Below, one piece after another: positions 20,270-30,114 of a stretch of DNA of 64,000 bases. The DNA is from Rebecca billardiae RCC1528 (lineage: Eukaryota > Haptophyta), in NCBI GenBank assembly GCA_965240325.2, contig OZ251227.1, forward strand, positions 2,728,001-2,792,000, read 5' to 3'. Both the position numbers and the translations under genes were made by a program. Positions within the stretch are counted from its first letter, which is position 1; each line of letters starts with the position of its first letter. The notes beneath the pieces are model-generated. The model saw nothing but the letters and a program-made list of their open reading frames with translations, was not told where the DNA came from and made no database searches.

Positions 20270-21835
20270 TCACTGGCCGGCGAGGGCCGCGAGGTCGTCC
20301 TCGCCCTCGCCGAGCTCCTCGTCCGACTCGTCGTCGTCGGCGTGGCCCGGCGTCACCACCCGGTAGCACTCGCCGTCGTCACCCAGGATGAGGGTCGCCT
20401 CGAGGCCAACGCTCACGGCGAGCGCGCGCACGCTCAGCGGGAGCACCGACCAGCGCGTGGGCGCGAGGGTTGTGCTCGCGGCCGCGAGCGCGGTCGCGTC
20501 GGGCGCGAGGGTGGCTGCGGCGTCCGGGCCGCACAGCGCGGAGGGCACGCCCTGCGGGATGTCCCCCCACGCCCAGAGCGCGCCCTGGTCGTCGATAGCC
20601 ACCGAGTGGTGGTGGCCGGCCGCGCACGCGACGATGCGCGCCTCGGCGCCGTCCGCGGCCGCGGCAAAGCGCACGCGCGCCGGCTCCGCGCGCGACGCCT
20701 CGTCACCCACGCCCAGGCGGCCGTGCTCGCCGGCGCCGCAGGCGTACAGCGCGCCATCGGACGCGAGGAACAGCGAGTGCCGCTCCCCCGCCGCCGCCTG
20801 CACGACGTGCACGCCCTCGAGCGCGCCGCGCACGCGCGCGGGCGCCTCGCGGCGCGCCTCCTCGCTGCCGCCGCCCAGCTGCCCATCCGCGCCGCAGCCG
20901 AACGCCCACACGGCGCCGGCGTCGTCGACGAGGAGCGAGTGGTCGTCGCCGGCCGACGCACGGACGACGTGCGCACGCCCGCGCAGCGCCTCGATCGGGC
21001 GGAGCGACGGGCAGCTCGCGCTGTCGCCGTGGCCGAGCCGGCCGGCGTGCCCCCAGCCCGCCGAATACACCGTCCCAGACGCCGTTACAAACATCGTGTG
21101 GGAGAAGCCAGCGGCGACGTCGACGACGTGCTCGCCGGCGAGCGCGGTGAGCGCGGTGGGCGCGTGCACGCTCTCTAGGTGGCCGAGGCCCAGCGCCCCG
21201 TCCGAGCCGTCGCCCCACGCGAAGCACTCGCCGTCCACCGTCGTGAGTACAGTGAAGCCGTCGCCGGCCGCGACCGCGGCGACCGGCACAGCCTCACGGC
21301 TCGCGCCGGCCGCGGCGGGCTCGCACGGGAGTGCGAGCTCGGGCGGCGCGGGAGCCGGCGTGTGCATGTGCGCCGGGCTCTTGCACGTCTCCTCCGCGCC
21401 CTCCACCGGCGCCGCCGGGGCCGCGTGCGCCGACTCAGCCGCCACTGCGTCGGCGACGAGCGCGCTCGCGGCGTCTGCAATCTCGCAGGGCGTCGGGAGC
21501 TCGGAGATGCGGTCGTCGGTGAGCACGAGGCTGCCGTTGGGCATGACGCGGGCGCAGTGGTTCGTGCCCGCCGCGATGCGCCGGCGGTGCTCGTCCGCGC
21601 GCTTGCGCGCCTCGACGAAATGCAGCGTGCGCGCGGCGCTCCATTCCTTCACCACGGGCGTGGGGATCTTGGCGTCGCGGCACGCGTGGTCGAGCGCGTC
21701 GGCGGAGAGGCGGGCGAAGGTCTGGCTCACTTGCGACGCGCGTGCCAGCCCGGCCGAGCCGAGGAAGCCCAGGCTGTGCGCGACGAGCTCCGCCGGGAGC
21801 TCGTCGATGAACTGCTGCGGCTGGAAGGCTGGCAT
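20270..21835 (-). CDS. F-box and RCC1-repeat protein
   Basis: A 521-aa protein from ATG 21835-21833 (MPAFQPQQFIDELPAELVAH). Residues ~10-55 form an F-box-like helical motif (ELPAELVAHSLGFLGSAGLA, then VSQTFARLSADAL). After a linker rich in Ala/Pro, at least five RCC1 repeats run from about 195 to 490. They show the repeat logic of Trp/Phe-Gly-x-Gly-x-x-Gly-x-Leu-Gly followed by a 'G..HS' blade motif: FAWGDGSDGALGLGH, YSAGWGHAGRLGHGD, AGDDHSLLVDDAGAVWAFGC, AGERHSLFL and AGHHHSVAIDDQGALWAWGD. The tail is acidic. F-box/RCC1 proteins are usually substrate adaptors of SCF ubiquitin ligases, with the beta-propeller as binding platform. A GTG-initiated open stretch upstream (to 21993) looks partly protein-like, but it has no ATG and I left it out. 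Confidence 0.82.
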   Translation of the reverse strand: MPAFQPQQFIDELPAELVAHSLGFLGSAGLARASQVSQTFARLSADALDHACRDAKIPTPVVKEWSAARTLHFVEARKRADEHRRRIAAGTNHCARVMPNGSLVLTDDRISELPTPCEIADAASALVADAVAAESAHAAPAAPVEGAEETCKSPAHMHTPAPAPPELALPCEPAAAGASREAVPVAAVAAGDGFTVLTTVDGECFAWGDGSDGALGLGHLESVHAPTALTALAGEHVVDVAAGFSHTMFVTASGTVYSAGWGHAGRLGHGDSASCPSLRPIEALRGRAHVVRASAGDDHSLLVDDAGAVWAFGCGADGQLGGGSEEARREAPARVRGALEGVHVVQAAAGERHSLFLASDGALYACGAGEHGRLGVGDEASRAEPARVRFAAAADGAEARIVACAAGHHHSVAIDDQGALWAWGDIPQGVPSALCGPDAAATLAPDATALAAASTTLAPTRWSVLPLSVRALAVSVGLEATLILGDDGECYRVVTPGHADDDESDEELGEGEDDLAALAGQ

Positions 21836-22285
21836 CGTGACCCTGACCAACGGCTGATGCCCTCGAGCCAACTTGCTGATACCTGCCCTGCACCCGCCTT
21901 GATGCGCATCATCAGCGCGTAGTACTTTTCGTCAAATTCGGGGTCCGGCTTTGCAGTTGGGCGCGAACTTCGGCGCGTGGCCACAGCGGCCACACACTGG
22001 CTGATGACGCCAGCCGCGAGAACAGCCGGACACGGGAACAGCCAGACAACGGTTTATCAAAGTGGGACGCGTAACTGTCGAATAATCGCGAGCCGTCCGT
22101 CGTCGACTTTTAATGATTGGCGTCAGGCCACAAACTTGAGTCAGCAGTGGTCAGCAACCGAAGGAAGAACGGCGGGAGCGTTCAAAACGACAAAACCTGT
22201 TCGTCGTCTCAACGGCGCATGGCGCCCTGCTTGGAGCATTGAGGGTAACGGGCCCCTCGGACGAGCGTGCGTGCCCGCGACCGCC
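21836..22285. promoter_or_regulatory. Divergent promoter region (F-box/RCC1 and GAF genes)
   Basis: About 450 bp between two divergent start codons. The minus-strand stretch 21990-21890 (EFDEKYYALMMRIKAG) reads like protein and ends at a good donor (CAG/GTATCAG), so it could be an upstream exon of the F-box gene. No ATG is present for it. Confidence 0.45.
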
Positions 22286-24465
22286 ATGGAGCACGAGCCG
22301 GGCGAGGCGCAGCCGAACGATCTGCCCGTCGCGCCACTGCTCGGCCCGTCCGAGCTCGCCGCCATCGTGTACGACACCATCTCCACGTCCAGCTTTGACG
22401 CGCAGGCATTCGCCGCTTCCGACGCCGGGCAGCAGCTCGACGCGTACCTGCGGCTGTGCGCCGTGCAGGGCTCGCTCGGCACGCTGATGGTGTCGTGGGA
22501 GCGGATCATTGAGACCTCCGTCGGCCAGTACTTCGACGAGGTCGCCTACTGGACGGCTGTCGCCGACGAGCTGTGCGCAGCGATCGGCGGCGACGGCGCG
22601 TTCGTGTGGGGCGTGCAGCGCAACGTTGTGCGCGAGCCGAGCCACCTGTGGCTGCTCGCCGCGGGCGGGCCGGCGGGGCACGTGCATCTCACCGAGTCGG
22701 GCGAGCGCGCCGGCGACCTCGCGCCGCTGCTCGGCGAGCGCATGCCGCTCGACGGCGCGAACGGCCGCGCGGCGCTCACGCTCGAACCTGTGCTGATCGC
22801 CGATGTCACGCAGGCGGGCCGGGGCACGCACGAGCTGTACTCGCGCGAGTACCGCGCGCTGCACAGGAAGGCGGGGCTGGATGTGGTCTCGATGATCTCC
22901 GTGCCCGCCCTCGAGCGCGACGGCGCCGTCGCGCACGTCGTCCTCGACGTGTACCGCGAGAGCGCCGCCGCGGCCGCGACCAGCGGCCGGTCCAGACCTG
23001 CGACCGCGCGCCGGCGGCGGCCCGAGTCGCCGAGCGGCGCGGCGCACGGGCCGCCCACGCGGAGCGCGAGCCAGGAGCCGACGGCGGACGTCACGCCGGG
23101 CGGCGCGCCGAAGGGGCGCCCGCGCCCGAGCACGGCGTGCGCGCGGAGCACGCGCATCTCGAGCGCGCTCCTCTTAGCCGACGCGTCGAGCCGCTCGGCC
23201 CGGCTGAGCGAGACGCTGCCTCCGCCCTCGAGCGGCGGCGCCGTCAGCGCCGTGGGCTCGGCCGGCGGTGCTGGCGGCCGCGACGGCGCCGCTGCCGCGG
23301 CGGGCAGCCCAGCAGCCGACGAGCAGAGCGACCGCAGCGCGACGCCCGGCTGGGCGGACGAGCTCGACGCGCCGCTCGGCGCGTATGACCAGTGGGAACT
23401 GACGCTCGCGCGCGTTTTGTGCCCTCTCGCCATGTCGGCGTACCAGGCGCACGTCGAGCGCAAGCTGGACGCGCTGATGCACGAGTTCGCCGAGAAGGGC
23501 GTGGGCTCGTCCTCGCTCGTCGAGCTCGAGCGGGCGATGGTGCACTGCCTGGGGCGCGCGCTCGGCGCGGAGAGCGTGAGCGTCTTGCTCGCGGACGCGG
23601 GCGACGACGGCGCCGGCGGCGCGCTGGGCGCGAGCGCGGGCGGCCGCTGCACGACGATTCCAGGCGCCATGCAGCACCACCTGCAGCGGCGCGTGTCCTT
23701 CGGGCTGCGCTCGCCCTCGCTCTCCGCGCCCTCGACCGCCAGCGTCGATCGGCTATGGGTGCCCTCGCGCGCGCACTGGAGCGTCAGCGTCGACTCGCGC
23801 TCGCTCGCGTGCGAGTGCGCGCGCCGCTCGCGCAAGCCTGAGGCATTCGACATGGGCTGGTCTCCCGTCGCGATGGTGGACGACGTGACGCAGGCCGAGG
23901 GGTACGAGCCGTCGATCGACGGCGCGAGCGCGCCCACGCGCACGCTGATGAGCGCGCCCATCCTCTCGCCGCGCGACGGGCGGCTGCTCGCGGTGCTGCT
24001 CGTCCGGAACAGGCGCCCCGCCTTCTCGCAAGAGCCAGACCGGGACGGGGCCGCCTCTGCACTGCCGTGGCGCTCGTTCCCGGACGAGTACATGCTGAGC
24101 GTGTTCGTGCACCAGTGCGCCGCGCTCCTCGAGGCGGAGTACGTCGCGCACGCCGCGCGCTCGACGCTCGCGGCGCAGACGACCGCGAGCGAGCGCGTCG
24201 TCGAGGCGAGCCTCGCCGTGAGCGCGACGCTCGCCGACGACACGATGCGCATCCCGCAGCTCAGCTCGCTGCTCATCGAGCAGGCGTGCCAGCTGCTCTC
24301 GTGCGAGCGGGCGGTGCTGTACCTGAGGACGGACGGCGCGCGCGCGGAGGGCGGCGCGGCGGACGCGTCGGAGGGCGCCTCGCCGCTCACGGCCGCGCTC
24401 GCGCTGGGCATCGGCCAAGACACCGATGCCGAGTCCGGCACCGACTCGAGCCCCACGCCCCTGTT

Positions 24466-24498
<33 letters not shown>

Positions 24499-25102
24499 GT
24501 CCGAGGGCGGGCTTTCGGCCAAGGAGCTCGAGGCGGAGGCGGCCGAGGCGCGCGCGTTCACGGGCAACCAGCTGCGCCACCTGCTCGACGACGCCGCCGG
24601 CGCGGCGGCGGACGAGGCGCTGCGCCGCTCCGAGCAGGGCGAGGAGGTGGTGGCGGTGGCCGAGAGCGCGCGCACCGCCGCCGCGACGCTCACGCGCACG
24701 CGCACGGCCGAGTCGCTGCAGGTGCCGCTCTCGGGCGCCACCATCCCGGGCGCGTGCGTGCTCGACCGCGCCGCCGAGTGCGTCGTCGACGCGCCGTCCC
24801 ACCCAAAGTTCGACCCGTGGCTCGACCTGCTGCTCGGCGCGGGGCACGTGACGCGCACGCTGCTCGCGATCCCGATGGTCGACGTGGCGCGCGACCGGTG
24901 CATCGGCTGCCTCCTCGCGGTGAACAAAACGGCCGCCCCTGAGCAGGACGTCGCCGACGGCGCCGGCGCGCGCTTCGACGGGGGCGACGTGGAGGTGGGC
25001 ACGACCTTTGGCGCGCTCTGCGCGCTCGCGCTGCTGCAGGCCAAGGCGCGCGAGGCGGTCGGCTTCCGCTCCCGTGCCTTCAGCCTGTCCTCCGAATTGT
25101 AG
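22286..25102 (+). CDS. Triple-GAF-domain signalling protein
   Basis: A 938-aa protein. ATG 22286 sits in the context CCGCCATGG and precedes MEHEPGEAQPND; the open frame upstream is not conserved-looking. Three GAF-type domains are visible. GAF1 at about 80-225 has DELCAAIGGDGAFVW and ends SMISVPALERDGAVAHVVLD. GAF2 at about 405-615 has ELERAMVHCLGRALGAESVS, then APILSPRDGRLLAVLLVRN. GAF3 at about 660-920 has LIEQACQLLSCERAVLYLRT, TLLAIPMVDVARDRCIGCLL and FGALCALALLQAK. Low-complexity linkers separate them, including a poly-Gly run inside GAF3 (DNA 24468-24500). No catalytic phosphodiesterase, kinase or cyclase domain follows; the protein stops just after GAF3. GAF domains bind cyclic nucleotides or other small ligands. 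The ligand and output here are unknown. Confidence 0.8.
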
Positions 25103-25371
25103 AATGTAGTATGCATCTATAGTAGTTACTCAAGTTAGCTTGATTGGCGCGCAGATTCTCATACCGTATATATATATGGCGCGCAGATTCTCGCTCGCAG
25201 TAGTCAAGGCGTCGCCTGAGGCTGAGACGACGCCCGAGATGTGACTGGCAGTGGCTATAGCGCAGCTCATCAATATCATTGACGATGATGCTGACGACGA
25301 TGACACTGCCGTCGTAATTCACGTCGATCGATCGACGTCAGGACGACCCCTGAGCCTGCCAGCCTGCGGGA
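25103..25371. other. Intergenic region between convergent genes
   Basis: A small AT-richer gap. The phrase TGGCGCGCAGATTCTC occurs twice (about 25145 and 25178), separated by a short TA tract. Nothing else was seen. Confidence 0.6.
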
Positions 25372-28300
25372 TCAGTCCGATTTCTCGCGCGTGATGGCGA
25401 CTGGCCTGACGACGGGCTCGACGGTGCCGCCAATGCCAGGGCTCAGCACCAGCTCCGACGACGGCTCGTCGCGCCCGAGCCGCGGCAGCCACGCCACGAG
25501 CCGGCCGCCGAGCAGCTGCGCCACGGCCGTGAGCGGCTCAACCACGCCGAGCCGGAGCCCGAGGCACACGCCCCACGCGCGCAGCAGCCGCCCGCGCCAC
25601 AGCGCCGGCTCGCGGAGCGCCGGCAGCCCGAAGCGCGCGCCGCCGAGCGAGAGCGCGATGAGCGCCGCGCCGGGCAGGAGCAGCGCGCCGCCGTGCACGG
25701 CCCACAGGAGCGCGCGCCGCCATGGCTTGACGCGTCGGCCCCACCAGTGCGCGCGCAGCAGCTGCCGCGCCGACAGCCCCACGTGCGCGCGCACGCGCGC
25801 GCTCGCCGGCGGCACGGCGCCGCCGGTGCCGGATGCCGCCTCCGCCTCCGCGGCCGCCTCGCCGCGCGCCCAGCGGTACGCGCCCAGGGCGGCGCGCGCC
25901 GCGGCGTCGGGCGCGAGCACCACCTCGGAGAGGGCGGCCGGGCTGCCGTCGGCGTGGGGCGAGCGGTACTCCACCTCGACCATCTTGGTGTTCTGCTCGT
26001 CGTGCGCCGCGCGTCCGCGCGCGCCGCCGCGCAGCCGCGCCAGCCACGGCAGCCGGCTGGGCGCGTCCGCGCGCGCTCGCTCGCGCAGCGCGCGCGCGCG
26101 GTGCAGCACCGCGCCCAGAGCCGCCTCGGCCTCGTGCAGCGGCGCGGGGGCGACGCGGTGCACGAGCTCGGCGTGCACGAAGCGCACGTCGGGGAGCGCG
26201 CTGTCCACGTCCAGCGCGCGCTCCACCCGCCGCGGCGCGCGCGGCTGCCTGCTGCCGAGCACGTTCTCCACAATCGACCCGCGGCGCTCCGCCTCCGCCT
26301 CCGCCTCGGCCGCCGCCGCGGCGCGCTTGCGCCGCGCGTGCACGCCGGAGACGAAGAAGCCGACGTGGAGCGCGTTGCGCGTGGGCACGGAGACGAGGGC
26401 CTCCTGCGGCATCCGCAGCACGAAGCTGAAGCCGTCGGCCGCGGGCGCCTTCAGCCGGCGCCACGGCTCCACGGACTCGCCCGGCGGCAGCAGCAGCACG
26501 GGGCGCGCGTAAAGCAGCACGCGCCCTCCGCTGCCGCGCGCGCCGGCAAAGCTGCTGCCGACGCTCTTGAACGACTCGCGCTCGTTGGCGCGCGGCGGCG
26601 GCGGCGGCGGCGCGGGCCGGTGAGCGGCGGCGCGCGCCGCGCGCGCGCGGTGCGAGCGCGAGGCGGAGTCGTCCTCGATGGCGGCGGCGGCGCCGTCCGC
26701 GTCGGATGGACGCGACGCGCGGTGCGCGCGCCGCGACGCCTCCGCGCGCCGCCGCTCCTCCGGGGTGAGCAGTGCGCGGCGGCGCGCGGCCCAGACGCTG
26801 AGGGCGAAGAGCGCGTGCGCGCCGAGCGAGGACGCGCCGATCGCCGGCAGCGCGCCGAGCAGCGCGCCCGCCGGCCACGGCGGCAGCAGCCCGAGCCCGA
26901 GGCCGACCGCGAGAACGAGCAGCTCCAGCAGGCAACCGACCGCGGCTGCGCTCAGACGGTGCACGCTGCGCACGGGCTCGCCGGGGAGCCGCATGAGCCA
27001 CGCGGTGAGGGTGGAGTGGCGCAGGAGCGCGACGAGCGCGCGTAGTGCCACCGAGCCGCGCGCCAGCCGCGCCCACGCCGGCAGCACCGGCTCCGACTCG
27101 ACCAGCCGGTCGACGCGCGCGCCGACGGCACACAGCAGCAGCGCGAACGCGCACGGCGCGCCCACCAGCGCCACCGCCCACAAGTTGGGCCGCAGCGCGT
27201 CGGGGCCGCCGGGCAGCTCCTGCCGGGAGGCGGAGAGGTCGAGCTCGTCGTCGGCGCCGTCGGCGTCGGCCGGCGGCGAGGGCGGCGGGCTCGGCGCGCC
27301 CGCGGCCGCCGCCGCCATCGCCGCCACCATCTGCGCCTGCGCGTCGCTCAGCTCAGCGAGCGCCGCCGGGCCGCCGACGGAGCCGGCGGCGACGCCGGCG
27401 ACGAGCACGCTGCCGCGAGCCTGCGCGAGCCTCGACGCGTCGGCGAGCGCCTCGGCGGTCGCAGCGGGGCTGAGCTGCGTCATCTCGAGTGCCTGCGGGG
27501 TGCCGCCGCCGCGTGGGCGGCGCGCGTGGGCGGCGCGCGTGGGCGGCGCGCGGCGGCGGCGCGCGGCGGCCACGCACGGTGCTGGCGACGGCGCCAAGGG
27601 TGCTGAGCGAGCGCTTCATCACGCCGAGGGGCTCGGCCGTGTCGTTGCGCGTGCTGTTCACGCCCGCCTCGCCACCGAGCGCGCGCAGCGCCGCGTGCGC
27701 CACAGCCTCCAGCGTCGCCGCCTCCTGCGCGCGCGCACGGCGCGCGGCGCGGGTGCCGGCCGCGGCGGCGGCGGTGCCCGCCTCAGCCGCACGGACGGTG
27801 GTGTGCAGCGCAGGGCACGGCGGCCGCGCGCGGCGCGTCGCGCGCGCGCGCAGGAGGCGTCGACGCTGGAGGCGGTACCGCACGCGGGCGCTGCGCTGCG
27901 TGCGCTCGGTGGCAACGGGAAGCGGAGACTCACCACCAGAACCTGCGTCGGCCCAGCCGCGCCCGTCCGGGCCAAAGAATCCGGGGCGGTCCCGGCTCCG
28001 GCGCCGTCAGCGTCTGTGCCGTTCGGTAGCGTGGCCGAGGCGAGCAGCTCGGCGCCGCGCGCGGTGAAGGCCGCGGCGAGCGCCTCCGTCGCCGCGGTGG
28101 CGGCCGCGTAGGTCTCGTTGGCGGCGCGCTGCGCGCCTGGCGCGGGCGAGGGCAGCAGCAACGCGGCGGCCAGCTCCGCGGCGTGCAACGTCGCACTCAC
28201 CACCTGCGCGATCGCGCCGATCACCGTGATGGCGAGGGCGCGCTCCGCCGCGTCGGGCTCCGCTCCGCCCGACTCCTGCGATGGCGCGCGCCGAGCGGAG

Positions 28301-29160
28301 GGTCGTGGGGAGAACGGGCGCGCACGCGCGCGCGCACGCAGCACGCGCGCGTCGTCAGCTCAGAGGGTCCGCGGCAGCGGCGCAGCGCGCGCGCGCATCG
28401 CTGCGCACGCCGCCGCCGCGCATCGGCGGCCCGCCGCGCATGCCGCCGCCGCGCGTCGGCGCACCTGCAGCGCGCGGAACGGGTCGTACTCGCCCAGCGC
28501 AGCCACCGCGCTCAGCTGCGCCAGCCCCATGCCCGCGAGCAGCTCGGCCTCCGCGCTCGGCCCCGGCGGCGCGAGCGCCAGCAGCGTGCTCAGCGGCGAG
28601 AGGGTCGTCGAGGCCGCGCGCGCCTGCAGCGGCAGGCGCGGCGGGAGTCCGGTCGAGACGTCGACGCAGTCCGGGCTTCTGTCCGGCTGCAGGCGGACGG
28701 TGACGGCGGTCGCGTTCACGCCGGGCGGCAGCGCGGTGTCGCCCGCCAGCTCGAGCTCGTAGTACCCCTGCGCCGCCGTGAGCGCGAGCGCCTCGCTCGC
28801 CTCGTCGTGCACGCCGTCGCCGTCCACGTCCGCGAACACGGCGCACCCGACGAGGTAACCATCGTACGCGTGTCCGCACAGCCGCACGCGCGCGGTGCCG
28901 GCGAGCTGCTGGTTGCACGCGCGCCGCCCTTGGGAGGAGCACCCTTGCGGGCTGGTGCGGCCCTCGCAGCCCACTGGCGGCGAGCTCGGGGGCGGCTGGC
29001 TTGGCGGCGGGCTCGGCGGTGGCGGAGGCGGCGGGCTCGGCGGCGGCGGGCTCGGCGGTGGCGGCGGCGGCGGGCTCGGTGGCGGTGGGCTGGGCGGCGG
29101 GCTCGGCGGTGGCGGCGGCGGCGGGCTGGGCGGCGGTGGGCTCGGCGGCGGGCTCGGCGG

Positions 29161-29193
<33 letters not shown>

Positions 29194-29442
29194 CGGCGGC
29201 GGGCTCGGCGGCGGCGGCGGCGGCGGTCTCGGCGGCGGCGGACTCGGCGGTGGCGGCGGCGGCGGTCTCGGCGGCGGTGGGCTCGGCGGCGGGCTCGGCG
29301 GCGGCGGCGGCGGCGGTCTCGGCGGCGGTGGGCTGGGCGGTGGGCTCGGCGGTGGCGGCGGCGGCGGGCTGGGCGGCGGTGGGCTCGGCGGTGGCGGCGG
29401 AGGCGGGCTGGGCGGCGGTGGGCTCGGCGGCGGGCTCGGCGG

Positions 29443-29475
<33 letters not shown>

Positions 29476-29725
29476 CGGCGGCGGGCTCGGCGGCGGCGGC
29501 GGCGGCGGGCTCGGCGGCGGCGGACTCGGCGGTGGCGGCGGCGGCGGTCTCGGCGGCGGTGGGCTCGGCGGCGGGCTCGGCGGCGGCGGCGGCGGCGGTC
29601 TCGGCGGCGGTGGGCTGGGCGGTGGGCTCGGCGGTGGCGGCGGCGGCGGGCTGAGCGGCGGTGGGCTCGGCGGTGGCGGCGGCGGCGGGCTGGGCGGCGG
29701 TGGGCTCGGCGGCGGGCTCGGCGGT

Positions 29726-29757
<32 letters not shown>

Positions 29758-29929
29758 CGGCGGCGGGCTCGGCGGTGGCGGTGGCGGCGGGCTCGGCGGT
29801 GGCGGCGGCGGCGGGCTCGGCGGCGGTGGGCTGGGCGGCGGTGGGCTCGGCGGCGGCGGCGGCGGCGGGCTCGGCGGCGGCGGCGGCAGCGGGCTCGGCG
29901 GCGGCGGGCTGGGCGGTGGGCTCGGCGGT

Positions 29930-29961
<32 letters not shown>

Positions 29962-30082
29962 CGGCGGCGGGCTCGGCGGCGGCGGTGGCGGCGGGCTCGG
30001 CGGCGGCGGGCTCGGCGGCGGGCTCGGCGGTGGCGGCGGCGGCAGGCTGGGCGGCGGTGGGCTCGGCGGCGGGCTCGGCGGT

Positions 30083-30114
<32 letters not shown>

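Noticed and set aside
21890-21993. An upstream coding exon of the F-box/RCC1 gene
   Set aside because: The stretch is protein-like and has a donor-like end, but it begins at GTG with no ATG in frame nearby. The downstream ATG gives a complete F-box.
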